DNA from: Baia soyae
GTDB taxonomy: Bacteria; Bacillota; Bacilli; Thermoactinomycetales; Thermoactinomycetaceae
NCBI RefSeq assembly: GCF_004341445.1
Contig: NZ_SLXV01000009.1
Location: 1 to 64,000, forward strand
DNA length: 64,000 nt
Direction of reading: 5' to 3'
Shown here one piece after another: positions 46,056 through 55,255 of this stretch; within the stretch, counting starts at the first letter, position 1, and each line of letters opens with the position of its first letter. The position numbers and the translations under genes were made by a program. Below the pieces are notes generated by a model. The model worked only from the letters and a program-made list of their open reading frames with translations. It did not search any database and was not told the origin of the DNA.

Positions 46056-47912
46056 ATGAACAGAATGGGAATCATCGAATATCTGAAAAACCATCTTGTA
46101 GTAGGGGACGGAGCTATGGCTACGTACCTCTACCAAGAAGGAGCACCTGTTGGAACCTGCTATGAGCTCTACAACCTCACACACCCTAAAATGATCGCCG
46201 ATGTCCACCAAGCCTATGAACAAGCTGGTTCTAAGCTCATCACAACCAACACGTACGGCGCAAATCGCGAACGCCTTGAGCGCTACGGATACGGGCATAA
46301 AGTGACACGAATCAATCGAGAGGCGATTAAAATCGCACGCGAATCCATCCAGTCCGATACGTATATCGCAGGATCCATTGGCTCCATCGTCGCAGGACGC
46401 GTGACCCAATATGACTCGGATGAATATCACGATCTATACGAGGAACAAGCGACAGCCTTACTCCATGCAGGGGTGGATATCATCTTACTGGAAACGTTTA
46501 TGGACCTACAAGAGCTACTGGTCGCCATTAACGCGATTCGTCCGCTAACAGATACCCCTATCGTCGCACAGCTCTCGCTTCTGGAAGTCTCTCGGACTCG
46601 GGATGGGCATTCCCTTACGGATGCTTTTGCCCAATTACAAAAGCATGGCGTTTCGGGTGTTGGATTAAATTGTCGGATGGGTCCACTTGAAATCATCCGT
46701 GCTCTAGAAAAAACCATCATCCCGCCAGATCTCCTCATCAGCGCCTTCCCTAATGCCGGGCGACTTGGTGAAAGTGACGGTGAACTTCGTTATAAATCGG
46801 CTCCATCCTATTTCGGTGAAACCGCTCAACTCCTGATTAATCAAGGGGTTTCCATGATTGGTGGTTGCTGTGGAACGACACCTGAACACATTCGTGAAAT
46901 TGCTCAAATCGCACAAAATCAAACCCCGGTCACTCGAATCAATCCACCCGTAGTACCGGAAGCTTGTGAAGTCCTTTCGCAGCCGCCCAAGCGGACCGAG
47001 TCAACGGTTTTAGAAAAGGTTGCCCGAGAAAGAACCATCATCTGTGAATTTGACCCTCCCAAAGACTTAGACGTCCAAAGTTTCTTACTTGGTTCCCAAG
47101 AGCTTTATAAATCCGGTGTCGATGCCGTCACACTCGCTGATAACTCCCTTGCCTCCGCACGCATGAGCAATCTAGCCTTAGGCGCACTCCTCAAATCTCA
47201 ACTAGGAATTGAACCACTCATCCATGTATCCTGCCGAGATCGAAACCTACTCGGTCAACAATCCCATCTGATGGGCTTACATGCCTTAGGAATCGATCAA
47301 ATACTCGTCATCACAGGAGACCCTACTCGAATCGGGGATCTCCCGGGAGCTAGCTCCGTCTACGATGTTACCTCTTTCGAACTCATCAGCATGATTAAAC
47401 AGATGAATCAAGGCCTTGCCTTCACAGGTCGTCCACTCAAACAACAAGCCCAGTTCATTGTCGGAAGCGCCTTTAATCCTCACGTGCGGCAAATTGAATC
47501 GGCTGTCACCCGTCTAGAAAAGAAAATTCAAGCAGGCGCCGACTATGCCATGACTCAGCCCATCTATGATAAACAAGGCATCATCAAACTGTATGAAGCG
47601 ACTCGTCATCTAGAGATTCCGATCTTCGTGGGCATCATGCCGCTCACTGGATATCGAAATGCCCTCTTCCTACACAACGAAGTCCCGGGCATTAAAATCG
47701 CAGATGATGTGATCCGCCGTTTTGAATCGATCAAAGATCCTACTGTAGCTAGGCAAGTTGGGGTAGAAATAGCGAAAGACCTGCTTGATACTGCCATGAC
47801 ATACTTCCCCGGAATCTATCTCATTACTCCATTCTCCTATTGGCCTATGACAGTCGAGCTAACCCGATATATTCGTGAAAAAGATACACGTGCCGCTCAA
47901 GATTCTGCATGA
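46056..47912 (+). CDS. yitJ: Bifunctional homocysteine S-methyltransferase / methylenetetrahydrofolate reductase (YitJ-like)
   Basis: 618 residues. Residues 1-300: homocysteine methyltransferase-type barrel with zinc ligands (GLNCRMGP, GGCCGTTPEH). Residues ~320-612: MTHFR barrel (CEFDPPKDLD, VSCRDRNL, ILVITGDPTRIGD, TQPIYD). In Bacillus YitJ supplies methyl-THF for methionine synthesis. AGGAGG before the ATG; second gene of the S-box operon, so it makes methyl-THF that MetH consumes. Confidence 0.93.
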   Translation: MNRMGIIEYLKNHLVVGDGAMATYLYQEGAPVGTCYELYNLTHPKMIADVHQAYEQAGSKLITTNTYGANRERLERYGYGHKVTRINREAIKIARESIQSDTYIAGSIGSIVAGRVTQYDSDEYHDLYEEQATALLHAGVDIILLETFMDLQELLVAINAIRPLTDTPIVAQLSLLEVSRTRDGHSLTDAFAQLQKHGVSGVGLNCRMGPLEIIRALEKTIIPPDLLISAFPNAGRLGESDGELRYKSAPSYFGETAQLLINQGVSMIGGCCGTTPEHIREIAQIAQNQTPVTRINPPVVPEACEVLSQPPKRTESTVLEKVARERTIICEFDPPKDLDVQSFLLGSQELYKSGVDAVTLADNSLASARMSNLALGALLKSQLGIEPLIHVSCRDRNLLGQQSHLMGLHALGIDQILVITGDPTRIGDLPGASSVYDVTSFELISMIKQMNQGLAFTGRPLKQQAQFIVGSAFNPHVRQIESAVTRLEKKIQAGADYAMTQPIYDKQGIIKLYEATRHLEIPIFVGIMPLTGYRNALFLHNEVPGIKIADDVIRRFESIKDPTVARQVGVEIAKDLLDTAMTYFPGIYLITPFSYWPMTVELTRYIREKDTRAAQDSA

Positions 47913-47931
47913 TTGGTTATAGAACAGAAAA

Positions 47932-47963
47932 AAGGCTGATCCCTCTCAAAGGAGATCAGCCTT
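47932..47963. terminator. Bidirectional terminator, met operon / SBBP gene
   Basis: AAGGCTGATC / GATCAGCCTT 10-bp perfect stem with T/A runs on both sides. Confidence 0.8.
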
Positions 47964-47971
47964 CTTCCTGA

Positions 47972-50791
47972 TTATTTCAGGGACGGAAATACTCGAATCA
48001 ACACAGATACTTTCTCTACAAAGGGATCGAGTGGGGACGTGACATCTGTTTTAACCCGCATCGGACCTACTCTCTGAGGAATCAGCCGTACCCGAACAGA
48101 GCGAGATTCTCCGACAGGGATGTTTCCAAGATTCACTCTTTTTACATCAGCCGTTTCGATCGAGGCCCCTTTGGTCACATGAGTGGAGAGTATTCGCACA
48201 TGTGGCGGGACCTGAATGTGGAACTTCACATGCGGTGCATCGAGAGGCCCCTCATTCGTAACCGTAAAGGTGCCTGAGATGATTTGCCCCACCCTAGCCC
48301 GCCTCGGAAACGGTTTCGTTACGCTTTCCTGAATGGAGATATTAGCGGGTGTAGCATGCACCGTAGTGGAGGCGGAGGCACCCTCTTCTAAGCCCTGTGT
48401 GGAAATCGTGGCTGTATTGGTAACAACCGTATTATGAGGAGTGCGGGCATCAATCCGAACATCGAGCGTAAACCGAGCCGTTTCCCCGACAGGGAAATTA
48501 TTCCAAATAGCGGTTACAACCCCTCTTTTCCCTTCTCTCGGTGTGGAGATTTTCGCAGGGGGACCATCATCTTGTTTAAAGCGAATAAATGTGGTGTGTT
48601 CAGGAATCGAATCCCTTAGCACAGCAGCTAAATTATGATCTGGACCATTATTCTTTACCGTAATGGTATAGGTAATTCTACCTCCCGTGACCACCTGGTG
48701 TGCTTCTTCGCTTTTTGTAATAGATAAAATGGATACGACTGTAAACTTGGCAACAACCGCGTCATTCACCCCACCCGCATAATTGGGCTGAACAACTCCT
48801 GACGTGACAGGGAAATTAGTCGATGCCGTTTTCCCTGCTACATAGATATTTCCAGCTACATCCAAAGCAAGATCACTTAGATTATCACCACCGCTTCCAC
48901 CTAGATACGTGGAGTAAACGAGGTTACTTCCATTCGGAGTAAACGCTGTGACAAATCCATCTCTCCCTCCTGCGAGAGTCGATTGAAAAGCATCAGGCGT
49001 AACCGGGAAGTCACTTTGACCCGTATTTCCACATATAATCGCATTTCCTGCTCTATTCACCTTTACGCTATACCCTATGGTAGGAGAAGTACCTAGAAAG
49101 GTAGAGTAAATCAAAGTACTTCCACTTGAATTGAACTTGGAGACAAAGGCAGATAAAACCGTACCAGGGGGAACCGTTGTCTGAAAGCCTCCTAGGGTAA
49201 CTGGAAAATCGGGCGATCGAGTCAATCCAGTCACATATACATTTCGATCCCCATCAATCGCAATTCCATTTCCTATCTCATTATGATTCGCGACCCCTAG
49301 GTACGTAGAGAATACCAGATTATTTCCACTTGGATTCAGCTTGGTCACAAACACATCTTGGTCTCCTCCAAGAGTAGGTTGGAAGACCCCCGCTGTAGTA
49401 GGAAAATTAGGTGAATTCGTGCCACCTGTTATATACGCATTTCCTGCTCCATCCACCACAATCTCATTTGCTATATCACTCGCACTTCCACCTAGGTACG
49501 TGGAGTAAACAAGTCCACTTCCACTCGCATTTAATTTTGTCACAAATGCATCCTGTCCTCCTGCATTTGCAGGTTGAAAAGCTCCAGCTGTGGGGAAGTC
49601 CGTCGATGTTGTATAACCCGTCACATACGCATTGCCAGAATCCACATCAATCGAAGTACCGACATCAGCACCACTTCCACCTAGATACGTAGAGTAAATA
49701 AGACCGCTTCCCAGTGCATTTATTTTGGCGACAAAGGCATCACTCGCCCCACCTCCATAAGCCGGTTGAAAAGCCCCTGCCGTAACGGGAAAGTCTGTGG
49801 ATGCAGTAGTACCTGTCACATATACATTACCCGCAGCATCGATGGCAATCGGATGCGAATTGTTATCCAACGTATCATTTCCACTTCCACCCAAATAGGT
49901 AGAGTAGATCAGGCTACTTCCACTTGAATTTAGTTTCGTGATAAAGAGATCTTGCCCCCCTGCATTGGCAGATTGCAAAACACCCGGAGTAATAGGGTAA
50001 TTCGTAGAATCGGTAAAACCTACTACATATGCATTTCCTACATCATCAACGGCTATCCCCTGTCCCTGATCGTTTCCACTTCCACCTAGATACGTAGAAT
50101 ACGCCAACGTAGGATCTATGACGAGCCGAACACGCGGATTATATTTTTCTATGTGAAGGCCTATGACTTTCTGCCCTGCATCATTAGTAGAAAGAATAAA
50201 ACGGCTCTCTACTTCCCTTCTCTTGCCCTCTATCTCCTGATAACTATAAGGCTTTTTCTCCATAATCGTTCCATAGCAGGTATGAATATGCAGATTCCCT
50301 TCCTCATCCGTCGTGAGATCATCTGCTCCTTCATATATCCACTGAACCTGCGATACATCACCGCCCGGATGAACGAGGAAGTCATACTTAAATTGGTCTG
50401 AATCCCCATGGAATACAGCATCAATTTGGCCCCATACCTTTTCGTACACGACTTCCCGGTACGTAGGTAAATCTGTGATCCACTCTCTTGGATCATTGCC
50501 AATAAAATAGTTTACTTTCCCTTCTTCTAATCCTCTGGCGTATAACTTAGCCTCGTGATTAGCATCTAAAAAGCGAAGAGCAAGTGCATAACCACGTCGC
50601 TCTTCTTCGATCGAGTCACGTTTTCCAGTCTCTATCCAAGATAAGCATACTCCTTCTGGAGTAAACGAATAACGAAAGCCCTTATGGGCCCCATAAAACA
50701 ACGCATGCGAGTCCACTTGACCTTGATTTGGGATAAAATAGAGTGGCAGTTTCCCATACGTTTCGACCCTTCTTGGATTCGCTACAACCAA
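47972..50791 (-). CDS. SBBP-repeat and DUF11-domain protein
   Basis: 939 residues. N-terminal ~225-residue domain (PLYFIPNQGQVDSHALFYG start seen in SBBP proteins), then about eight SBBP-type units of ~55-60 residues, each containing YSTYLGG-like and GNAYV.G-type strands and a FPVT..AFQ segment (residues ~228-690), expected to form a beta-propeller. Residues ~700-935 are two DUF11/CARDB-like Ig-type domains (TYTITVKNNGPD, GTFTVTNEGPLD). Usually such proteins are secreted; here no signal peptide or lipobox is evident at the N-terminus (MVVANPRRVETYG). Function unknown; adhesion or spore-surface role is speculation. Confidence 0.8.
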   Translation of the reverse strand: MVVANPRRVETYGKLPLYFIPNQGQVDSHALFYGAHKGFRYSFTPEGVCLSWIETGKRDSIEEERRGYALALRFLDANHEAKLYARGLEEGKVNYFIGNDPREWITDLPTYREVVYEKVWGQIDAVFHGDSDQFKYDFLVHPGGDVSQVQWIYEGADDLTTDEEGNLHIHTCYGTIMEKKPYSYQEIEGKRREVESRFILSTNDAGQKVIGLHIEKYNPRVRLVIDPTLAYSTYLGGSGNDQGQGIAVDDVGNAYVVGFTDSTNYPITPGVLQSANAGGQDLFITKLNSSGSSLIYSTYLGGSGNDTLDNNSHPIAIDAAGNVYVTGTTASTDFPVTAGAFQPAYGGGASDAFVAKINALGSGLIYSTYLGGSGADVGTSIDVDSGNAYVTGYTTSTDFPTAGAFQPANAGGQDAFVTKLNASGSGLVYSTYLGGSASDIANEIVVDGAGNAYITGGTNSPNFPTTAGVFQPTLGGDQDVFVTKLNPSGNNLVFSTYLGVANHNEIGNGIAIDGDRNVYVTGLTRSPDFPVTLGGFQTTVPPGTVLSAFVSKFNSSGSTLIYSTFLGTSPTIGYSVKVNRAGNAIICGNTGQSDFPVTPDAFQSTLAGGRDGFVTAFTPNGSNLVYSTYLGGSGGDNLSDLALDVAGNIYVAGKTASTNFPVTSGVVQPNYAGGVNDAVVAKFTVVSILSITKSEEAHQVVTGGRITYTITVKNNGPDHNLAAVLRDSIPEHTTFIRFKQDDGPPAKISTPREGKRGVVTAIWNNFPVGETARFTLDVRIDARTPHNTVVTNTATISTQGLEEGASASTTVHATPANISIQESVTKPFPRRARVGQIISGTFTVTNEGPLDAPHVKFHIQVPPHVRILSTHVTKGASIETADVKRVNLGNIPVGESRSVRVRLIPQRVGPMRVKTDVTSPLDPFVEKVSVLIRVFPSLK

Positions 50792-50901
50792 TTTCGTCTT
50801 CCTCCTTTATAAGCCGTATCGATAAACAAACTCTCGCTTGTAGAAGATTATGTTTGGGACATCGGTTTCGTGAGTTCGTCTATCGTCATTCGCCCATATA
50901 A

Positions 50902-50984
50902 AAAGCCCTTATCCCGAAAAATGGGCTTTCACTTTCAATATAAAAAAATCTCCTTGATCTCGTTTCAACCAGATCAAGGAGATT
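50902..50984 (-). terminator. Two hairpins downstream of squalene/phytoene synthase gene
   Basis: AATCTCCTTGATCT / AGATCAAGGAGATT (14-bp perfect stem, 50947-50984, T run on the minus strand) and AAAGCCC / GGGCTTT (50902-50929). Confidence 0.8.
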
Positions 50985-51022
50985 CATTTTATTAATGTGG
51001 AAGCTTAACCAATAAACAGGAC

Positions 51023-51838
51023 TTACTTCGAAGAAACAATCGCACTTTCCACTAACTCCACTACTGCTTCTCTCGTTAGCTTCTGATTTCCGAGCTCCAT
51101 AGCCCGCAGCGTACCTAGAGCCAGCACATACGGAATCCGGCAAAACTCCCAAATCTCGCGAGTTTGGATGCTTTGGATATAGTAGTCAGCTAATTCTAAC
51201 TGCTTCCTCGCATAGTCATATAAATCATCCATCTTCCAGCCCTCAGGCAAATAATCCACTTCCCGCGCTAAATCCTCATCGCGGTTACGAATAATATTAA
51301 CCGTTTGCAGTCCGCGGCCAAAGGCAACAGCCAGATTCGTATCACACTGCGTACCATCATGCCACTTCCATATCTCGTTTAAGAGAAGACCCACTAATCC
51401 GGCTACATAAAAAGTATACTCATTCAAATCGGCTACATCACGAATATCCCAGTGACGATCACACCACTTCGCCATTCCATCTGCCATCACAGCAGTGGCA
51501 CGGTACACTTCTATATGTAACGCCTCTGGGCATAGCTCAAGCCACTCAGGCAGGAGAAGCGTTACTTCGGGTAAAATAGTACTCCATGGCTCAAATAAGC
51601 GTCTAATATCATCCGCATGAAAAGGTTCACGTAGAATCAGACTAACACCACGCAGTAATTGAATCTTAATCTCTTTGTTTAAATCCGGATGGTCTTCGAT
51701 CTCATCAATCGCACGCATAGCGAGATAAGCAGATGTAACTGCTTCCTTCAAACCATCTGGTAATCTAGTAATTGGAATAAAAAACGTCCGACTCGTTAAC
51801 TGTAATACCTCTAATGCCTTGTCCATTTCCTGGCCCAT
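51023..51838 (-). CDS. Squalene/phytoene synthase-family protein
   Basis: 271 residues from ATG 51838 (GGAGG nine bases upstream). Head-to-head prenyl synthase fold: first Asp-rich motif in MRAIDEIEDHPD (~50), second in IIRNRDEDLAREVDYLPEGW (~185-205). Members join two C15 or C20 diphosphates. No desaturase, cyclase or hpn genes are in the window, so whether squalene or phytoene is made is open. Monocistronic. Confidence 0.85.
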   Translation of the reverse strand: MGQEMDKALEVLQLTSRTFFIPITRLPDGLKEAVTSAYLAMRAIDEIEDHPDLNKEIKIQLLRGVSLILREPFHADDIRRLFEPWSTILPEVTLLLPEWLELCPEALHIEVYRATAVMADGMAKWCDRHWDIRDVADLNEYTFYVAGLVGLLLNEIWKWHDGTQCDTNLAVAFGRGLQTVNIIRNRDEDLAREVDYLPEGWKMDDLYDYARKQLELADYYIQSIQTREIWEFCRIPYVLALGTLRAMELGNQKLTREAVVELVESAIVSSK

Positions 51839-51988
51839 ACCTTGACACCTCCGATTAATCATATTTATATTTTACCAAAACGATCGATTTCTTGCGTATT
51901 TAGTATAATAAAATATTAGATTCACTACAAAACGAAGTTAGAACGATTCGCGACAATCCAATTCTGTACCAGTAAACGGGGGATATAG

Positions 51989-52690
51989 ATGTATAAAATT
52001 ATGATCGTAGAAGACGACATTAAGATCACGGAATTGCTACAGTCCTATGTCGAGAAGTATGGTTATGAAGCTGTTATCACCACTGACTTTGATCATGTCC
52101 TAACCCAGTTTAAAGAAATGAACCCCGATCTAGTTCTGCTAGATGTCAATTTACCTAAATACGATGGATACTACTGGTGTCGTCAGATTCGAGCGCTCTC
52201 CACATGTCCGATTCTCTTTATATCAGCCCGCTCTGGGAAGATGGAGCAAGTGATGGCACTAGAAAATGGAGCCGACGATTATATCACCAAGCCCTTTCAC
52301 TTCGAGGTAGTGATGGCGAAAATCGGCAGCCATCTCAGACGAAACTATGGCACCTATGCTCATAAACAAGGAGAGCGAGTCGTCGAACTCTCTGGGCTCG
52401 TACTCCAACCAGAAAGACTGGAACTAAGCTTCCATGATACAAAAATAGAATTAAGCCATAAAGAAACGATTTTACTTCAAACGTTAATGGAACGTCCCAC
52501 CCGGATCGTAAGCAGGGACCGTCTGCTTGAGAAACTGTGGGACGGAGAAACATTTATCGACGCCAATACCCTAAATGTATACATGACACGTACTCGTAAA
52601 AAACTTCAAGAACTCGGTATTGCAGATGCGATCGAGACTGTAAGGGGAGCAGGCTATATGTTAAAGGTAACCTGGGGGAAGGCGGGATGA
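51989..52690 (+). CDS. bceR: Bce-type response regulator
   Basis: 233 residues. OmpR-family: DDI acidic pair, phospho-Asp in LVLLDVNLP (~53), FISAR, ITKPFHF; C-terminal winged helix ending TLNVYMTRTRKKLQELG and the 'ETVRGAGYML' end typical of BceR-like proteins. Overlaps the kinase gene by 4 bp. Confidence 0.9.
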   Translation: MYKIMIVEDDIKITELLQSYVEKYGYEAVITTDFDHVLTQFKEMNPDLVLLDVNLPKYDGYYWCRQIRALSTCPILFISARSGKMEQVMALENGADDYITKPFHFEVVMAKIGSHLRRNYGTYAHKQGERVVELSGLVLQPERLELSFHDTKIELSHKETILLQTLMERPTRIVSRDRLLEKLWDGETFIDANTLNVYMTRTRKKLQELGIADAIETVRGAGYMLKVTWGKAG

Positions 52691-53676
52691 GACTCTTTCT
52701 ACGGGATCATCTCCCCCTCGGGATTCTGACCATCATTCAAATATCGCTCACCTTTTTTATCTTTTGGCTCGAAGATGTGGGGAAGCTATCTCTCTTGCTC
52801 TATCCCATTATCTTGAACAGCTCTATTCTACTTACATACCTAATCTATCGTTTTATCAGTCTACGCTCCTTCTATCAGCGCCTGTCCAATCCAATCGAGA
52901 CGTTAAATGAATCGGTACAAACAGTCGGCTATGCCCCGATGGCAGAGAAACTAGATCAATTATTAAACATCCAATTTCATCATTACCAAGATGGCTATAT
53001 CCATTACAAACAAAAATTAAGTGACCATATCACCTTTATCAACCAATGGGTTCACCAGATGAAAACGCCCATCTCCGTGATCGAGCTTACCATTCAAGAG
53101 GAAGACGCCCCTATCTTTTCCAGCATCCACGAGGAATTAGACCGCTTGCGAGAAGGACTTGAGATGGTTTTGTATGCTTCTCGTCTAGATGAATTTGAGC
53201 ATGATCTCCATGTTGAATCCATTTCACTGCAACCGCTTGTGAGGGAAGTGATCTCTAGTCACAAACGCTTGTTTATCCGCAACCAAGTGTACCCCGTCGT
53301 CCAAATTGCCCCAGAGATACGAGTGTACTCTGATGAAAAATGGCTGGAGTTTATCTTGATCCAGTTGCTTACGAATGCTGTTCGCTATTCGGCTGGTTCT
53401 GGGGAAGAAGTTGTCGTATCCGCTTATATGAAAGAAAATCGAGTTTTACTCGAGATAACGGATCACGGGATCGGAATTCCCAAGAAAGACATCCGTCGTG
53501 TGTTTGAACCTTTCTTCACAGGGCAACACGGGAGGGAGTACCGCGAGTCGACAGGTATGGGACTTTATCTGGTAAAGGAAATCTGTAAGCGGTTGGATCA
53601 TCAAGTAGAGTTGGAGTCTCAAGTAGATAAGGGGACAACGGTGCGGTTATATTTGCAAGTCGTGGAGGGTGTGTAA
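52687..53676 (+). CDS. bceS: Bce-type intramembrane-sensing histidine kinase
   Basis: 329 residues. Two closely spaced membrane helices (~12-30 and 37-55) with almost no extracellular loop, then a short linker and DHp with phospho-His in NQWVHQMKTPISV (~125), N box ILIQLLTNAVRY, G1 ITDHGIGIP, G2 STGMGLYLVKE. Bce kinases cannot see the drug themselves; the partner transporter reports it. Genes bceA/bceB follow after a convergent gene. Confidence 0.92.
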   Translation: MRLFLRDHLPLGILTIIQISLTFFIFWLEDVGKLSLLLYPIILNSSILLTYLIYRFISLRSFYQRLSNPIETLNESVQTVGYAPMAEKLDQLLNIQFHHYQDGYIHYKQKLSDHITFINQWVHQMKTPISVIELTIQEEDAPIFSSIHEELDRLREGLEMVLYASRLDEFEHDLHVESISLQPLVREVISSHKRLFIRNQVYPVVQIAPEIRVYSDEKWLEFILIQLLTNAVRYSAGSGEEVVVSAYMKENRVLLEITDHGIGIPKKDIRRVFEPFFTGQHGREYRESTGMGLYLVKEICKRLDHQVELESQVDKGTTVRLYLQVVEGV

Positions 53677-53688
53677 GAAAATAAGGTA

Positions 53689-53710
53689 AAGGAGGGCCAT
53701 TACCCTCCTT
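53689..53710. terminator. Hairpin after bceS, convergent with 53724
   Basis: AAGGAGGG-CCATTA-CCCTCCTT, compact palindrome between convergent stop codons. Confidence 0.65.
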
Positions 53711-53723
53711 ATGTAAGTAGTAG

Positions 53724-54263
53724 TCAGTTGTTTTTAGGATTGCTTGGCTCTGGATCTTGACTTTTCACATGATCAATGTTGATGGTTCCTGTCACAACAT
53801 GACCTTCATCTCCAACAACTGTGGTATTCACAGCAGCTAATTTATAGGTTTTACCCGGTACTACCGCCCATGTGTAATCATAGGTGCCTCCGTTTGCTAT
53901 GTTTATGTTAGCAACTACATCTACCCAATATGTGTTGTCCCCATTTTCGATACGCTCTATTAGCTTCCATGCAATAGGGTGAAAAGATTCAGGTTTACCT
54001 TTAATAAAGTTGGATGTAGCTTGAATACGGACTGCATCCCCTGTAGCTACAAATTCAGCATAAGCTCCAAATCCAATCTCAGGTGTAAGTGTGTAATTTT
54101 CAGTCACGACATGAGAAACAACGGTATTATCTTTAGATATGCAAGTTACTCTTGGGCAGTTGTTTGGCTCACCTGTTGCCGCATATGTAGGGGTTGTTGT
54201 AAGCCCTGTGGTCAATAACATACCGCATGCTAAAGCACCTGTTAAAACGCCTTTGAATTTCAT
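53724..54263 (-). CDS. Secreted protein of unknown function inside the Bce module
   Basis: 179 residues. Signal peptide ~1-29 with TYA cleavage site, then a single domain rich in beta strands with a Cys pair (CPRVTC) near the N-terminus and repeated V.A.N/NTT strands; ends in a Pro/Asn tail. No family recognised. It lies on the opposite strand between bceS and bceA, and its upstream region abuts the bceA promoter, so the two are divergently transcribed and could share the BceR-type site at 54391. Confidence 0.7.
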   Translation of the reverse strand: MKFKGVLTGALACGMLLTTGLTTTPTYAATGEPNNCPRVTCISKDNTVVSHVVTENYTLTPEIGFGAYAEFVATGDAVRIQATSNFIKGKPESFHPIAWKLIERIENGDNTYWVDVVANINIANGGTYDYTWAVVPGKTYKLAAVNTTVVGDEGHVVTGTINIDHVKSQDPEPSNPKNN

Positions 54264-54390
54264 TTGTACATCATCTCCTAAGATTTAGTAGGTTGGCTAA
54301 GTTCAAATGTAACTCTAACATGCTGTATATAAAAAACATATACATCTTTTTGCATTTCTTTATGTTGTTAGAACTAAAATAAAGCAAATC

Positions 54391-54404
54391 TTACAAAATA
54401 GTAA
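54391..54404 (+). promoter_or_regulatory. BceR-type operator upstream of second bceA
   Basis: TTACA-AAAT-AGTAA, one base off the TNACA-N4-TGTAA consensus, 87 bp before the bceA ATG. Same sequence context and same distance as the site at 38311. Confidence 0.65.
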
Positions 54405-54490
54405 GGTTCAGTAAGCTAATTCATTAGAAACAAATCCCATTCTCCGATAAAGTATGAATCATCCCATCACAAACAAACGGAGAGATGTAC

Positions 54491-55255
54491 ATGTTACAAG
54501 TAAAACAACTAAACAAAATCTATAGCGGAAAAGTAGCAACGAAAGCGCTCGTCGACATCGATCTTACTATCGAGCAAGGTGAATTTGTCGGAATTATGGG
54601 TCCATCTGGAAGTGGGAAAACGACATTACTAAACATGGTTTCGACGATTGACACTCCTAGTTCTGGCGAGATCTACATCAACGGCAAAAGCCCTCATGTG
54701 CTAAAAGCAAATGATCTGGCTCGTTTTAGACGAAGACATCTCGGTTTCGTGTTCCAAGATTTCAATTTACTAGATACCCTCACCATCGCAGAAAATATCG
54801 TACTACCCCTTACACTCGATAAAAAAGGCCTACGGGAAATGGATCAAAAATTAAAAACAGTAGCCAAGAAACTCGGTATCGAAGACATTTTAAAGAAACG
54901 TACCTACGAAATTTCTGGTGGTCAGAAACAACGTGCCGCAATCGCCCGGGCGATGATTCATTCTCCTTCCCTCCTACTAGCCGATGAACCAACAGGATCC
55001 CTTGACTCTAAATCATCTCGTACCGTTATGGAGATGCTAGAGATGATCAACGAAACAGAATGCACCACTACGATGCTCGTTACGCATGATCCTTTAGCCG
55101 CAAGCTTCTGCCATCGTGTCGTATTCATCAAAGATGGTGAGCTTTATAACGAAATCCATCGTGGGGATAATAGACAACAATTCTTCCAAGAGATCATCGA
55201 TATGCTTTCGTTTTTAGGAGGAACTAGTAATGAACTTTCGTCAGTTCGCATTTAA
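54491..55255 (+). CDS. bceA: BceA-type ABC transporter ATPase, second copy
   Basis: 254 residues from ATG 54491 (GGAGAG eight bases upstream; an ATG two codons earlier is too close to that site). GPSGSGKTT, VFQDFNLLDTLT, ISGGQKQRAAIARA, LLLADEPTGSLDS. About three quarters of residues match the copy at 37451-38224. With BceRS just upstream this is a complete detoxification-sensing module. Confidence 0.92.
   Translation: MLQVKQLNKIYSGKVATKALVDIDLTIEQGEFVGIMGPSGSGKTTLLNMVSTIDTPSSGEIYINGKSPHVLKANDLARFRRRHLGFVFQDFNLLDTLTIAENIVLPLTLDKKGLREMDQKLKTVAKKLGIEDILKKRTYEISGGQKQRAAIARAMIHSPSLLLADEPTGSLDSKSSRTVMEMLEMINETECTTTMLVTHDPLAASFCHRVVFIKDGELYNEIHRGDNRQQFFQEIIDMLSFLGGTSNELSSVRI

Noticed and set aside
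49411-49692. 93-residue His/Leu-rich plus-strand frame opposite the SBBP gene
   Set aside because: Antisense shadow of repetitive coding sequence.
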